Positions 51,162-60,388 of a stretch of 64,000 nt of DNA are shown here, in pieces. The stretch comes from Halobacillus hunanensis (GTDB lineage: Bacteria > Bacillota > Bacilli > Bacillales > Halobacillaceae). How positions within the stretch are numbered: position 1 is the first letter of the stretch; every line of letters starts with the position of its first letter. A program made the translations under genes and the position numbers. The notes below the pieces were generated by a model. That model had not been told where the DNA came from. It did not search any database and saw nothing but the letters and a program-made list of their open reading frames with translations. The stretch is taken from contig NZ_FVZB01000005.1 in assembly GCF_900166655.1 (NCBI RefSeq), positions 246,001 through 310,000 on the forward strand. The letters run 5' to 3'.

Positions 51162-52679
51162 ATGGATGTTGTGACCGCGCAGGAGATGTACGAATGGGAC
51201 CATGTGGCAATAGAGTCCACTGGATTAGAAGGTAAACTATTAATGGAGAATGCGGGCCGTGCTGTTTGTTTTGATTTAGAAAAAAAGCTGTCCAGGCATC
51301 AAAAGGTTGTCATTCTGATTGGTGGTGGAAATAACGGGGGAGATGGGTTCGTAATTGCCCGAACATTATTAAACCATGGATACTCAGTAGAAGCTTGGCA
51401 GGTGGTTCCTGATTCCAAGGTGGAAGGGGATGCACACTTCCATAAGAAGCTTTTTGAGAATTCAGGGTACCCTTTATATCGTTTAGAGGAGATAACTGAA
51501 ATAAAGGAATCTCTAGGACGTGCTGATGTCATTATTGACGCAATGCTTGGAATTGGTATGAAAGGGCAGTTACGCGGTCTGATTCGACAAGTTGTTGTGC
51601 TTGCCAATGACCAGAAGGCATTCCGAATAGCGGTGGATCTTCCGGCCGGAGTTCCAGCTGACGAAGGAATTGATGTTGTTGAAGCTTATCAGGCGGATTA
51701 TACGTGTATCATAGCAGCCCTGAAGATGAGCGCTGTAATAGAGAATACTCGGGTGTATTATGGTGAATGGAATGTTGTAGAAATCGGTTTGCCGGTGAAA
51801 AAGCTTCCTTCACCAGACCGGAAAGTATGGCAGCGCGAAGATACTAAAATAACATTCCCGAAGCGACATGCAAATTCCCATAAAGGCAGCCATGGCAAAG
51901 GGTTGATCGTTGGGGGAGCAGCTAATATGCCGGGTTCGATTGCGATGTCAGCGAGGGCCGCGCTTAGAAGTGGAATTGGTCTTTTGGCAATCGCCGCTCC
52001 TAGGAGCGCAATTAATAACATCGCACCTTACGTACAGGAGGCAACATTTCTCCCGTTGCAGGAAGAGTCGGGTATGGTTAACGGAGAGATTGACACAGAT
52101 GTGTCTAACTATGATGGATTGGCCTTAGGTATGGGAATGGGGCGCAGCTTGAAATCTCGTAAACTAGTTGAGGATCTTATAACTGCAGTCGAGTCGCCGC
52201 TTCTGATCGATGCAGATGGTCTTTATCAGTTGAAAGGTTTGCTTCACCTGGTGAAGGAGAGGACAAACCCTACCGTTCTCACCCCGCACCCAGGAGAGTT
52301 CGCGCATTTAGTTGATCAACCGATTTCTTCAATTGTCAATGCACCTTTTTACTACAGCCGTAAGTTCTCAGAAACTTATGGGGTTTATACTGTTCTTAAA
52401 GGACCTGCCACCATTATTACTGCCCCAGATGGTAGTCAGTCTGTAGATTTAACGGGGAACGCTGGGTTGGCAAAAGGGGGAAGCGGTGATGTGTTGTCAG
52501 GAATTTTACTTGCTATGATGCTTCAGTCAAAATCAATTATGGATGGACTAAATATCGGGTGTATGGTGCATGGAATGACAGCTGAAACGTTAACAAAATC
52601 GAAACATTCCATGGTGGACTTACTTGCCACCGATTTAATAGAAGGTTTATCCCAGACCTTTCGTACATTCTCTTCTTGA
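51162..52679 (+). CDS. nnr: Bifunctional NAD(P)HX epimerase / ADP-dependent NAD(P)HX dehydratase
   Basis: 505-residue fusion that repairs hydrated NADH and NADPH. The N-terminal YjeF epimerase domain (~1-210) shows LLMENAGRAV and GGGNNGGDGFVIAR. The C-terminal ribokinase-like dehydratase domain (~225-500) shows HANSHKGSHGKGLIVGG, LIDADGLYQL, LTPHPGEF and the anion-hole block GNAGLAKGGSGDVLSG. ATG at 51162 has TAGGAGGGAACG upstream. Lies 39 bp after acpS, the usual Bacillaceae order. Confidence 0.92.
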   Translation: MDVVTAQEMYEWDHVAIESTGLEGKLLMENAGRAVCFDLEKKLSRHQKVVILIGGGNNGGDGFVIARTLLNHGYSVEAWQVVPDSKVEGDAHFHKKLFENSGYPLYRLEEITEIKESLGRADVIIDAMLGIGMKGQLRGLIRQVVVLANDQKAFRIAVDLPAGVPADEGIDVVEAYQADYTCIIAALKMSAVIENTRVYYGEWNVVEIGLPVKKLPSPDRKVWQREDTKITFPKRHANSHKGSHGKGLIVGGAANMPGSIAMSARAALRSGIGLLAIAAPRSAINNIAPYVQEATFLPLQEESGMVNGEIDTDVSNYDGLALGMGMGRSLKSRKLVEDLITAVESPLLIDADGLYQLKGLLHLVKERTNPTVLTPHPGEFAHLVDQPISSIVNAPFYYSRKFSETYGVYTVLKGPATIITAPDGSQSVDLTGNAGLAKGGSGDVLSGILLAMMLQSKSIMDGLNIGCMVHGMTAETLTKSKHSMVDLLATDLIEGLSQTFRTFSS

Positions 52680-52697
52680 TCCACAAATAAAACGTTC

Positions 52698-52723
52698 CCT
52701 TTGTCCTTCAGAAGAGACAAAGG
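52698..52723 (+). promoter_or_regulatory. Hairpin occluding the ribosome site of the ydcC-like gene
   Basis: CCTTTGTC / GACAAAGG, 10-nt loop; the right arm runs into the AGGAG ribosome site (52721-52725). It could be a partial terminator after nnr or a translational control. Confidence 0.45.
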
Positions 52724-52733
52724 AGTTGAGTGC

Positions 52734-53759
52734 ATGCCGAAACGTTTTCCGATCCTTTTGTTCGTCTTAGTGGCAGTGATGGTCGTCATAAGTGCCTGTG
52801 GTGAGAAATCTAAAGAAGACGTCGTTGAGAAACTGTCGCAACAAGCTGAAGAAATGCCTGGTTATAAAACGGATGTAACGATGACCATGCGAACCGGCAA
52901 AGAAGAACAAAAATACCAAATTCAAATTTGGCATAAAGAAGATAACTTCTATAAGGTGAAACTTCACAATCAGGAAGATGAAAAAGGAAACCAAGTCATC
53001 CTTAAAAACAAGAGCGGGGTTTATGTCTTAACACCTGCTTTGAATAAAAGTTTTAAGTTTCAGAGCGATTGGCCGGATAACACCAGTCAGCCATATCTGT
53101 ATGCTTCTTTAGTGAAAGACATTAAAAAGGATACAGATGCAGAGTTCAGCGTGACAGAGAACCATTATGTGTTTAAAACAAAGACAAACTACCAAAATAA
53201 TCAAACTCTTCCGATGCAGGAGATTTATTTTGATAAGAAAACATTTAAGCCCGTTATGGTAAAAGTATTTAATCAAGATGCACAGGCATTAGTAGAGGTG
53301 CAGTTTGATAATTTCAAAAAGGCAGAAGGTCTTAAGAAGGAAGATTTCGATGTAGACCAAAACATGGCAATGGCTTCTGCAGAAGTTCCTGTCTCAAATA
53401 TGGAGGAAGAGGGAAACAGTGCTAATGAAGTTCTTTATCCAAATGTCACTCATGGAGCTGAACTGGTAGATAAACGAGAAGTGCAGACAGAAGAAGGTAC
53501 GCGAGTGATTATGACTTACCAGGGAGATAAGAGTTTCACCCTCATCCAGGAGTCAGCAGAAGTACAGCCGACGAGTGCCGGTCAGGCCGTCACAGTTAAT
53601 GCAGACCCTGCGCTTGCTGGAGGTACAGTCGCAGCAATGTCGAAGCAACGAATGCAATGGACTGAATCAGGTACAACCTTTAATTTGGCAAGTGAGGACC
53701 TGACTCGGGAGGAAATGGTTTCAGTTGCAAGTTCCATCAATAGTCATTCAACCAAATAA
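52734..53759 (+). CDS. LolA-like outer-layer lipoprotein (YdcC-type)
   Basis: 341-residue lipoprotein with lipobox VISAC (C22) and a LolA-like beta half-barrel, resembling B. subtilis YdcC, a sporulation-associated protein of the alr cluster. The body has repeated short strands such as KTDVTMTMRTGKEEQKYQIQ and the C-terminal FNLASEDLTREEMVSVASSI. It presumably carries or binds lipids or sigma-factor regulatory cues outside the membrane; the precise role is unknown. ATG at 52734 with AGGAGTTGAGTGC upstream. Confidence 0.85.
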   Translation: MPKRFPILLFVLVAVMVVISACGEKSKEDVVEKLSQQAEEMPGYKTDVTMTMRTGKEEQKYQIQIWHKEDNFYKVKLHNQEDEKGNQVILKNKSGVYVLTPALNKSFKFQSDWPDNTSQPYLYASLVKDIKKDTDAEFSVTENHYVFKTKTNYQNNQTLPMQEIYFDKKTFKPVMVKVFNQDAQALVEVQFDNFKKAEGLKKEDFDVDQNMAMASAEVPVSNMEEEGNSANEVLYPNVTHGAELVDKREVQTEEGTRVIMTYQGDKSFTLIQESAEVQPTSAGQAVTVNADPALAGGTVAAMSKQRMQWTESGTTFNLASEDLTREEMVSVASSINSHSTK

Positions 53760-53764
53760 CTTTG

Positions 53765-53802
53765 TTGCAAGCAGGCTTAACGGTCTGCTTTTATTTTTAA
53801 TA
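53765..53802 (+). terminator. Terminator after the ydcC-like gene
   Basis: Stem AAGCAG / CTGCTT with 10-nt loop followed by TTATTTTT. Confidence 0.7.
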
Positions 53803-53925
53803 GATCATAATTACTTGAACCCCACATTTTAATTCTTCTTAGCGGTCGTTTATTCATTGTTGTTGACAGCCTGTTCTTCACGTTCAATAATAGAAAGATA
53901 TTGAATCGGAGAGGAGAGCTTGGGC

Positions 53926-55092
53926 TTGTCATTCGAATCATTTTATAGAGATACTTGGGCAGAAGTTGACCTGTCAGCTATAAAATTTAATATAGAACAA
54001 ATGTATAAACGACTTTCTCCACATACAGGAATCTATGCTGTCGTGAAAGCCAATGCATATGGTCATGGGGATATACAAGTAGCTAAGCAAGCCCTTGAAG
54101 CTGGAGCAGAACGGCTGGCTGTTTCACTGCTGGATGAAGCAATTAAGCTTAGACGAGCAGGGATTACTGCCCCGATCTTAGTTATGGGCTGGATAAGGCC
54201 TGAAGATGCACCTATTGCCGCCGATCATGACATTGCTGTCCCTGTGTTTCAGAAAGAGTGGCTGGATCAATTACAACAAGATGCCTTCAAAAAAACACTT
54301 AAGCTTCATATGAAATGGGATACAGGCATGGGGAGAGTAGGAATACGCAACAAAGAAGAGATGGATGCAATTCTTTCTGGCATTAAGGATAACCCATGGA
54401 TTGAATTAGAAGCAATATTTACTCACTTTGCCACAGCGGATGAAGAGAAGCTGGATTATTACAAAGAACAAATAGCTCGTTTTGATACCCTGTACGATCA
54501 TTTTAAGAAGGTATGGCCACAACCAGTTGAGATTCATACAGGGAATAGTGCAGCGAGCATGCGGTTTCCGGAAGATATGCATCACCATGTCCGTTTTGGT
54601 ATCAGCATGTATGGACTTTATCCCTCTCCTGTTGTGAAAGGCGAACAGCCGATAGATCTTAAGCCCGCTTTTTCACTGAACTCTCGATTGATTCATGTGA
54701 AAAAGGTACAACCAAATGAATCCATTAGTTATGGGGCCACCTATCAGGCCGAAAATGAGGAATGGATTGGCACAGTGCCTTTGGGTTACGCAGATGGATG
54801 GATTCGCAAACTGCAAGGGTTTGAGGTGTTAGTGGATGGAAAACGCCGCCCTATCGTCGGAAGAATATGCATGGATCAGTTTATGATTAAGCTAGATCAA
54901 GAATATTCTATAGGAACTAAGGTTACATTAATTGGCAAGCAGAATAATAAAGACATTCATACAGATGAACTGGCCGAATATTTGGATACCATTAACTATG
55001 AGATTCCTTGTATGATAAGTTACCGTGTACCGCGCATGTATTTGAAAAATGGGCATATGGTAGAAGTAGACAACACTCTTACGAAGGTATGA
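53926..55092 (+). CDS. alr: Alanine racemase
   Basis: 388-residue PLP enzyme making D-alanine for peptidoglycan. The PLP lysine is K41 in VVKANAYGHGD; the catalytic tyrosine lies in SYGATYQAE. Other family blocks are GMGRVGIR and GRICMDQFM. TTG at 53926 is chosen because GGAGAGGAG lies at proper spacing and the N-terminus then aligns with B. subtilis Alr (both continue FYRDTWAE); a TTG 6 bp earlier touches the ribosome site. Located upstream of the NdoAI/NdoA module as in B. subtilis. Confidence 0.95.
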   Translation: MSFESFYRDTWAEVDLSAIKFNIEQMYKRLSPHTGIYAVVKANAYGHGDIQVAKQALEAGAERLAVSLLDEAIKLRRAGITAPILVMGWIRPEDAPIAADHDIAVPVFQKEWLDQLQQDAFKKTLKLHMKWDTGMGRVGIRNKEEMDAILSGIKDNPWIELEAIFTHFATADEEKLDYYKEQIARFDTLYDHFKKVWPQPVEIHTGNSAASMRFPEDMHHHVRFGISMYGLYPSPVVKGEQPIDLKPAFSLNSRLIHVKKVQPNESISYGATYQAENEEWIGTVPLGYADGWIRKLQGFEVLVDGKRRPIVGRICMDQFMIKLDQEYSIGTKVTLIGKQNNKDIHTDELAEYLDTINYEIPCMISYRVPRMYLKNGHMVEVDNTLTKV

Positions 55093-55254
55093 TGAAATAC
55101 ACGTAAGACAATACTCCTTACATTCAATCACCATGCAACATTTTTCACGAAAAAAATCCAAGACTCCTTTGCAATAGACACCTGCGAATGATAAGATTAA
55201 ATTGGACTTATTTGACTGGTTTCTATTGAGAGAAGATGGTGGAGGTGTATGGTT

Positions 55255-55530
55255 TTGTCCGACAGTATGCAGGAGATTGTCATTCGTATTCCAGATAGCC
55301 TACTAAGTGAATTAGATGGTCATGTTCAACTCGAAAACAGTGATCGGAGCGATTTCATGTGTAAAGCAACAAAAATGTATTTGAGGGAAGAAAAGCAGCG
55401 CCATATTAGAGAATCCATGCGCCGTGGATATATGGAAATGGCTAAAATTAATTTAACTATCGCTTCAGAAGCTTTTCAGGCCGAAGAGGAGGCAGATCAC
55501 ACCCTGGAGCAATTAGTGAGCGGGGTGTGA
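55255..55530 (+). CDS. ndoAI: Antitoxin EndoAI (MazE-like, ribbon-helix-helix)
   Basis: 91-residue antitoxin that neutralises NdoA/EndoA. The N-terminal ribbon-helix-helix ([16 protein letters not shown]) binds operator DNA, and the C-terminus [18 protein letters not shown] is nearly identical to the B. subtilis antitoxin. TTG at 55255 is preferred because GGAGG is 9 bp upstream; ATG 55249 is only 3 bp from it. It is followed 5 bp later by the toxin gene. Confidence 0.92.
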   Translation: MSDSMQEIVIRIPDSLLSELDGHVQLENSDRSDFMCKATKMYLREEKQRHIRESMRRGYMEMAKINLTIASEAFQAEEEADHTLEQLVSGV

Positions 55531-55535
55531 AGCCT

Positions 55536-55886
55536 GTGATAGTCAAACGAGGAGACGTTTATTTCGCTGATTTGTCCCCGGTTGTAGGATCAGAACAAGG
55601 CGGGGTGCGCCCTGTTCTCATCTTGCAAAATGATATTGGGAATCGTTTCAGCCCTACAGTTATTATCGCGGCGATTACCGCGCAGATCCAAAAAGCTAAA
55701 CTTCCTACACATGTTGAAATTGATGCTGAAAAATATGGTTTCGAACGCAATTCCGTTATTCTGCTGGAACAAATCAGAACGATTGATAAACAACGTTTGA
55801 CCGATAAAATCACACATCTAGATGGGCCGATGATGCAACAGGTAAACGAGTCCTTGCAAATCAGCCTTGGACTTATTGATTTTTAA
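55536..55886 (+). CDS. ndoA: Endoribonuclease toxin EndoA (MazF-like)
   Basis: 116-residue MazF/PemK-family sequence-specific mRNA endonuclease. Begins [20 protein letters not shown], followed by [19 protein letters not shown], with the [12 protein letters not shown] end typical of the family; nearly identical to the B. subtilis protein and of the same length. GTG at 55536 is chosen to match that length; the GTG at 55527 overlaps the antitoxin stop. The pair forms a type II toxin-antitoxin system upstream of the stress operon. Confidence 0.94.
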   Translation: MIVKRGDVYFADLSPVVGSEQGGVRPVLILQNDIGNRFSPTVIIAAITAQIQKAKLPTHVEIDAEKYGFERNSVILLEQIRTIDKQRLTDKITHLDGPMMQQVNESLQISLGLIDF

Positions 55887-55925
55887 GATAAAGCTGTCTA
55901 AGATTAGGCAGCTTTATTTTTTTAT
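55887..55925 (+). terminator. Terminator after ndoA
   Basis: Stem AAAGCTG / CAGCTTT, 14-nt loop, then ATTTTTTT. The remaining gap to rsbR (55925-56104) shows no clear SigA promoter. Confidence 0.8.
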
Positions 55926-56104
55926 GCTCTTTTTTTTCTTGAATGTTAGAATATTAATAAATATGTAGTCGTGTCTTTTGGTCCAAGGTTAAAATAGACT
56001 TAATTAGTGTATTATCTTCATAATGTTTGATAAAATTATGCACAGGTAGTTGTGACGTGTCGAAGCATTGAATGAAAATGTAGAATATAGTCGGGGGTTT
56101 AACG

Positions 56105-56974
56105 ATGGATGAAAAGCTAAAAACTATTGTTTTAGAACACAGTAACGACATTATACAAATGTGGTTAGAAGAGGTTAATAACCATAAAAAAGGCGATTAT
56201 ACAGCAACGATATCGGACGAGCTTTTTGAAAGCACGAACCGCGAGTTTGTTAATGTTATTTTTTCCAGTATTGAGAGACAGGGATTATCCTCTGACATGG
56301 ACGATTTCTCAGAGCGGTTAATTAATTTAGGATGGCCGCTTAGCTATTTGACTGATGGAATGCAGGTTTTCCGCAGGGTGCTTACAGAGTACATTTTAAG
56401 CCAATCGGATCAAATCGACTCAAATTACTTTTCTAAAGTGTTACGAGAAGTTGATGATTGGGTTGATCCGGTAATTAATCGTTTGGTTAATGAATTCTCT
56501 GGAAGCTGGGAAAACATTGTCTCTCTGCAGCGTGTAGCTTTGCAAGAACTGTCTGCACCATTAATTCCGGTGATGGATAATATTACGATTATGCCTCTGA
56601 TTGGCACCATAGATACGGAACGAGCTAAGTTCATTATGGAAAACCTTTTAGATGGAGTCATTAAACACAATGCAGAAGTAGTGCTCATTGATATTACAGG
56701 GGTTCCTGTCGTGGATACGATGGTGGCACATCACATTATACAGGCTGCTGAAGCTGTACGTTTAATTGGTTCTCGTTGTATTTTAGTAGGTATCAGACCT
56801 GAAATTGCCCAAACTATCGTCAATCTTGGAATCGATTTAGGGAAATTCCCGACAAAAAGCTCACTGCGTAAAGGTTTCCAAACGGCGCTGGAGCTGACGA
56901 ATCGTACCATTGAAGAAGCTCAAACGAATGATAAGGATATCGAGAAATTAATCGATTCTCTAGACAAGGAGTGA
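56105..56974 (+). CDS. rsbR: Stressosome co-antagonist RsbR
   Basis: 289-residue protein. The N-terminal ~130 residues are a globin-like sensor (non-heme RsbR-N type). The C-terminal STAS domain (~165-275) carries the phosphorylatable Thr region [15 protein letters not shown] and a later [10 protein letters not shown]. With RsbS it forms the stressosome core that holds RsbT until environmental stress. ATG preceded by GGGGGTTTAACG. First gene of the rsbRSTUVW-sigB-rsbX operon. Confidence 0.95.
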   Translation: MDEKLKTIVLEHSNDIIQMWLEEVNNHKKGDYTATISDELFESTNREFVNVIFSSIERQGLSSDMDDFSERLINLGWPLSYLTDGMQVFRRVLTEYILSQSDQIDSNYFSKVLREVDDWVDPVINRLVNEFSGSWENIVSLQRVALQELSAPLIPVMDNITIMPLIGTIDTERAKFIMENLLDGVIKHNAEVVLIDITGVPVVDTMVAHHIIQAAEAVRLIGSRCILVGIRPEIAQTIVNLGIDLGKFPTKSSLRKGFQTALELTNRTIEEAQTNDKDIEKLIDSLDKE

Positions 56975-56979
56975 ACACA

Positions 56980-57336
56980 ATGAGGATTCCAATTTTAAAG
57001 CTTCATAATTATTTGCTTATTTCCATACAAATCGACTTAGATGATCAGACAGCTATTCAATTTCAAGAGGATCTATTAAGTAAGATCCATGAAAGTGGAG
57101 CAACAGGAGTTGTCATTGATTTAACCTCGGTTGAAATTATTGACTCTTTCATCGCGAAAGTGCTCGGAGATGTGGTAACAATGTCAGATCTCATGGGTGC
57201 GAAGGTAGTGCTCACGGGTATTCAGCCTGCGGTTGCTATGACACTGATCGATCTAGGAATTCATTTGCAGGATGTCCCGACTGCTCTAGATTTAGAACAA
57301 GGGTTGATCAAACTTCGTCAGGAACTGGAGGAGTAG
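56980..57336 (+). CDS. rsbS: Stressosome antagonist RsbS
   Basis: 118-residue single STAS-domain protein with the phospho-acceptor S56 in [13 protein letters not shown]. Unphosphorylated RsbS sequesters RsbT in the stressosome. ATG at 56980 is preferred because AAGGAG is 8 bp upstream; a GTG at 56971 overlaps the rsbR stop. It is 3 residues shorter at the N-terminus than the B. subtilis protein. Confidence 0.95.
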   Translation: MRIPILKLHNYLLISIQIDLDDQTAIQFQEDLLSKIHESGATGVVIDLTSVEIIDSFIAKVLGDVVTMSDLMGAKVVLTGIQPAVAMTLIDLGIHLQDVPTALDLEQGLIKLRQELEE

Positions 57337-57338
57337 AT

Positions 57339-57740
57339 ATGGACTTCCAATCCTGTGTCAATATTAAAAAGGAGTGGGACATTGTCGGGGCTCGTCAGCT
57401 TGGACGGGATATAGCTGGGAAAGTAGGCTTCGGTACAGTAGACCAAGCACGAATTGCCACTGCAATCTCCGAACTAGCAAGAAATATCTATCTATACGCT
57501 GGGACTGGGAAGGTTTGCTTTGAAACCATCGAAGAAATCAATCAAAAAGGATTAATTATAATTGCAATGGATGACGGACCGGGAATAAGAGAATTGAATC
57601 AAGTGATGGAAGATGGTTTTTCCACATCAGGGGGTCTTGGAGCAGGTCTGCCTGGGGTCAAGAGACTGATGGACGAGTTTGATATTCAATCTGAGCAAGG
57701 TAATGGAACAGAGATTAAGGTGGTCAAGTGGCTCCGTTAG
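57339..57740 (+). CDS. rsbT: Serine/threonine kinase RsbT
   Basis: 133-residue GHKL-type kinase. Motifs SELARNIYLYAG (N box), DDGPGI and GGLGAGLPGVKRLMDEF are present. On stress it phosphorylates RsbR/RsbS, leaves the stressosome and activates the phosphatase RsbU. It starts 2 bp after rsbS with GGAGGAG overlapping the stop. Confidence 0.96.
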   Translation: MDFQSCVNIKKEWDIVGARQLGRDIAGKVGFGTVDQARIATAISELARNIYLYAGTGKVCFETIEEINQKGLIIIAMDDGPGIRELNQVMEDGFSTSGGLGAGLPGVKRLMDEFDIQSEQGNGTEIKVVKWLR

Positions 57741-57753
57741 AGGAGGTTGAGAA

Positions 57754-58764
57754 ATGGATACTCTGAAGGTTGAATTAAAAAATTATAAAGAATTAATGCA
57801 AGAGTATATTAAAACGAAAGATGAACAGTCTCTTTATCAGGCCGAGCAATTCAGTAAACAGTCTATGCAGCAGAATATCTCACCTGAAGAGATCATTAAT
57901 GTGCATATTGAAGCGTTACAAGATCTATACCCTAATATGCCTGATTATATTCAATCTTCTTTAAGTTTTTTATTAGAAACAATGATTTCGTATGGGATGG
58001 CTTACCAGGAATATCAATCGTTGAGGGAAAGGCAGTTAGAGCTGAAATCAGAGATCTCAGTTGCGGCTAATATGCAAAAAACGCTGTTGTCCACTGTAAA
58101 ACCTGAGCGCAGGGATTTAGATATCGGTGCCATTAGTATCCCCGCCAAACAAATGAATGGGGACTACCATCACTTTGTTGAGGATGTTGATGGGACGTTG
58201 GGGATAGCTATTGCTGATGTGATCGGGAAGGGTGTTCCTGCTGCATTATGTATGTCCATGATCAAGTATTCAATGGACAGTTTTCCAGAAATGCGAATGG
58301 ATCCGGATGTAATTCTGGGAAGTCTAAATCGTGTGGTAGAAAGAAACGTTGATTCAAGTATGTTCATTACGATGTTTTATGGATTGTATGATCCAGAAAA
58401 TCACACGTTCAATTATTCATCTGCAGGGCATGAGCCTGGCTATTACTACAGCAAAGAGAAAGATGAATTTGAAGAAATCAACCCTTCTGGCCTGGTATTA
58501 GGCGTATCTTCTGAGACGACTTACCATAAGTACACTAGAGAGGTCGCTATTGGTGATATGATTATCTTGCTTACGGATGGAGTGACGGAATGCCGGCAAG
58601 GTGACCGTTTCATTGAACAAGAAGAAATACTAGAAGTAATTAGAGAGTACGCTCACCTTCCAGCTCAGCAAACAGTTGAACATGTTTATAAACATTTCGA
58701 GCGATTACAGGATTTTCAACTAAGAGATGATTTTACGTTAATTATTTTGCGAAGAAATGTTTAA
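57754..58764 (+). CDS. rsbU: PP2C-type phosphatase RsbU
   Basis: 336-residue phosphatase that dephosphorylates RsbV. The N-terminal ~85 residues form the RsbT-binding helical domain, followed by a linker and a PPM/PP2C (SpoIIE-type) domain: AANMQKTLLSTVKPERRDLD, MNGDYHHFVED, IADVIGKGVPAALCMSM and LLTDGVTECRQGD, with the metal-binding Asp residues. ATG with AGAGGAGGTTGAG. Its last codons overlap the SigB promoter that drives rsbV. Confidence 0.95.
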   Translation: MDTLKVELKNYKELMQEYIKTKDEQSLYQAEQFSKQSMQQNISPEEIINVHIEALQDLYPNMPDYIQSSLSFLLETMISYGMAYQEYQSLRERQLELKSEISVAANMQKTLLSTVKPERRDLDIGAISIPAKQMNGDYHHFVEDVDGTLGIAIADVIGKGVPAALCMSMIKYSMDSFPEMRMDPDVILGSLNRVVERNVDSSMFITMFYGLYDPENHTFNYSSAGHEPGYYYSKEKDEFEEINPSGLVLGVSSETTYHKYTREVAIGDMIILLTDGVTECRQGDRFIEQEEILEVIREYAHLPAQQTVEHVYKHFERLQDFQLRDDFTLIILRRNV

Positions 58765-58784
58765 AATAAGTTTGAGAAGGGTAT
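58759..58784 (+). promoter_or_regulatory. SigB promoter of rsbV (autoregulatory)
   Basis: GTTTAA (58759-58764), 14 bp, GGGTAT (58779-58784): perfect SigB consensus, starting inside the last codons of rsbU, 45 bp upstream of the rsbV TTG. This matches the internal autoregulatory promoter of the B. subtilis operon. Confidence 0.88.
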
Positions 58785-58828
58785 TCCTTCTTCGATGAGT
58801 TTTTTAGGATTATTGGGAGGAGATCTAA

Positions 58829-59158
58829 TTGAATTTGACCATAGATATAACAAAGCAAGATCGCGTTACGTATGTATCTTTAGTTGGAGAAGTAGATGCA
58901 TTTACGGCTCCTAAACTGAAAGAATCCTTACTGCCTGAGACAAAAGAAGAAGGACAGACTGTAGAGGTAAACCTTCAAGATGTGAACTATATGGATTCGA
59001 CAGGGTTAGGAGTATTTATCAGCGCTTTAAAATCAACGAAGGAACACAACACAGAGTTGAAGCTTGTCCAAATGCAGGACCGTGTATATCGATTATTTAA
59101 GATTACAGGTTTAACTGATATTATGGACATCGACAATACAGTTCGGGGTGGAATGTAA
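58829..59158 (+). CDS. rsbV: Anti-anti-sigma factor RsbV
   Basis: 109-residue STAS protein. Phospho-acceptor S57 lies in NYMDSTGLGVFISAL. Unphosphorylated RsbV binds RsbW and frees SigB. Start is TTG at 58829 with GGGAGGAG upstream; it follows the SigB promoter. Confidence 0.95.
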   Translation: MNLTIDITKQDRVTYVSLVGEVDAFTAPKLKESLLPETKEEGQTVEVNLQDVNYMDSTGLGVFISALKSTKEHNTELKLVQMQDRVYRLFKITGLTDIMDIDNTVRGGM

Positions 59159-59160
59159 TA

Positions 59161-59637
59161 ATGGAACAATTTGATTTTGTCGAAGTTAAAGTCCCTGCCA
59201 AGGCTGAATATGTCGGTGTAGTTCGTTTGAGTACTTCAGGAATTGCTAACCGTATGGGATTTTCATATGAAGATATCGAAGACCTGAAAGTAGCTATTTC
59301 TGAGGCGATCACGAATGCCGTGAAGCATGCATACAAGGAAACAGGCGAAGGTGAGATTACCATTGGCTTTGGAGTTTACGAAAATCGTTTGGAAGTCATG
59401 GTTGCCGACCATGGAGGCAGTTTTGATCTAGGAGAAATTAAAGAAGATATTGGACCTTACCAGCACAGTGACGATATTAGTGAGTTACGGGAAGGTGGGT
59501 TTGGTCTATTCTTAATTGATGCCTTAATGGATAAAGTTGAAATCAACAGCAAGTATGGAGTTATTGTCCTAATGACAAAATACCTTCATGAGAATGAGGT
59601 GGGTCAAGATGGCGACCAAATCTCGACAACACAATGA
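59161..59637 (+). CDS. rsbW: Anti-sigma factor and kinase RsbW
   Basis: 158-residue GHKL kinase that binds SigB and phosphorylates RsbV. The N box is ISEAITNAVKHAYKE, followed by ADHGGSFD and EGGFGLFLIDALMDKV. It begins 2 bp after rsbV and overlaps the sigB start by 29 bp, so SigB is produced in step with its inhibitor. Confidence 0.95.
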   Translation: MEQFDFVEVKVPAKAEYVGVVRLSTSGIANRMGFSYEDIEDLKVAISEAITNAVKHAYKETGEGEITIGFGVYENRLEVMVADHGGSFDLGEIKEDIGPYQHSDDISELREGGFGLFLIDALMDKVEINSKYGVIVLMTKYLHENEVGQDGDQISTTQ

Positions 59638-60388
59638 TGAGGTTTATAATTGGATAACAATTCTGCAAGAAAATCCACAAGATGAAGAGATTCAGGAAAA
59701 AATTGTGCTAGCCTATCGGGACCTAGTGGAATCGATTGCTCGTAAATATTCTAAGAACAGTACTATTCATGAAGATTTAGTTCAAGTAGGGATGCTGGGG
59801 CTTCTTGCAGCCATTCGCAGGTATGATGCTGAGTTTGGCAAATCGTTTGAGTCGTTTGCGATTCCAACCATAATCGGTGAAATCAAGCGTTTCATTCGGG
59901 ATAAAACTTGGAGTGTTCATGTTCCCCGCAGAATAAAGGAGCTTGGTCCTAAAATAAAGAAAGCCGCGGAAGAGTTAACAAGTGTTTTACAGCGTTCTCC
60001 TTCCGTCATTGAAATCGCTGACTACCTCGAAGTCTCTGAAGAAGATGTTCTTGAGACAATGGAGATGGGGAAAAGCTATAAAGCTTTATCTGTGGACCGG
60101 AAGATTGAGGCAGATTCAGACGGCAGCACAGTAACCATCCTGGATTTGATTGGTAATCAGGAAGATGGATATAACCAGATTGACCAAAAGATGCTTCTCC
60201 AAAAGGTCTTACCGACCCTGAATGAGCGAGAGCAGGAAATATTGCAATGCACCTACTTTGAAAATATGAGTCAGAAAGATACAGGAGAAAGACTCGGCAT
60301 TTCGCAAATGCATGTTTCCCGACTTCAGCGAAGAGCATTGAGAAAGCTGAGAGAGGCATTACAGGCCGAATCTGTTGAGGCGTTCTAA
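59609..60388 (+). CDS. sigB: General stress sigma factor SigB
   Basis: 259-residue sigma-70-family factor of the SigB/SigF/SigG group. Region 2 carries EDLVQVGMLGLLAAIRRYD and SFESFAIPTIIGEIKRFIRD; region 4 has NMSQKDTGERLGISQMHVSRLQRRA (split: GERLGISQMHVSRLQ). It directs transcription from GTTTAA-N13-15-GGGTAT promoters, several of which occur in this window. ATG at 59609 (GAGGTGGG upstream) is preferred over an in-frame ATG 21 bp earlier that lies closer to no ribosome site. Confidence 0.96.
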   Translation: MATKSRQHNDEVYNWITILQENPQDEEIQEKIVLAYRDLVESIARKYSKNSTIHEDLVQVGMLGLLAAIRRYDAEFGKSFESFAIPTIIGEIKRFIRDKTWSVHVPRRIKELGPKIKKAAEELTSVLQRSPSVIEIADYLEVSEEDVLETMEMGKSYKALSVDRKIEADSDGSTVTILDLIGNQEDGYNQIDQKMLLQKVLPTLNEREQEILQCTYFENMSQKDTGERLGISQMHVSRLQRRALRKLREALQAESVEAF

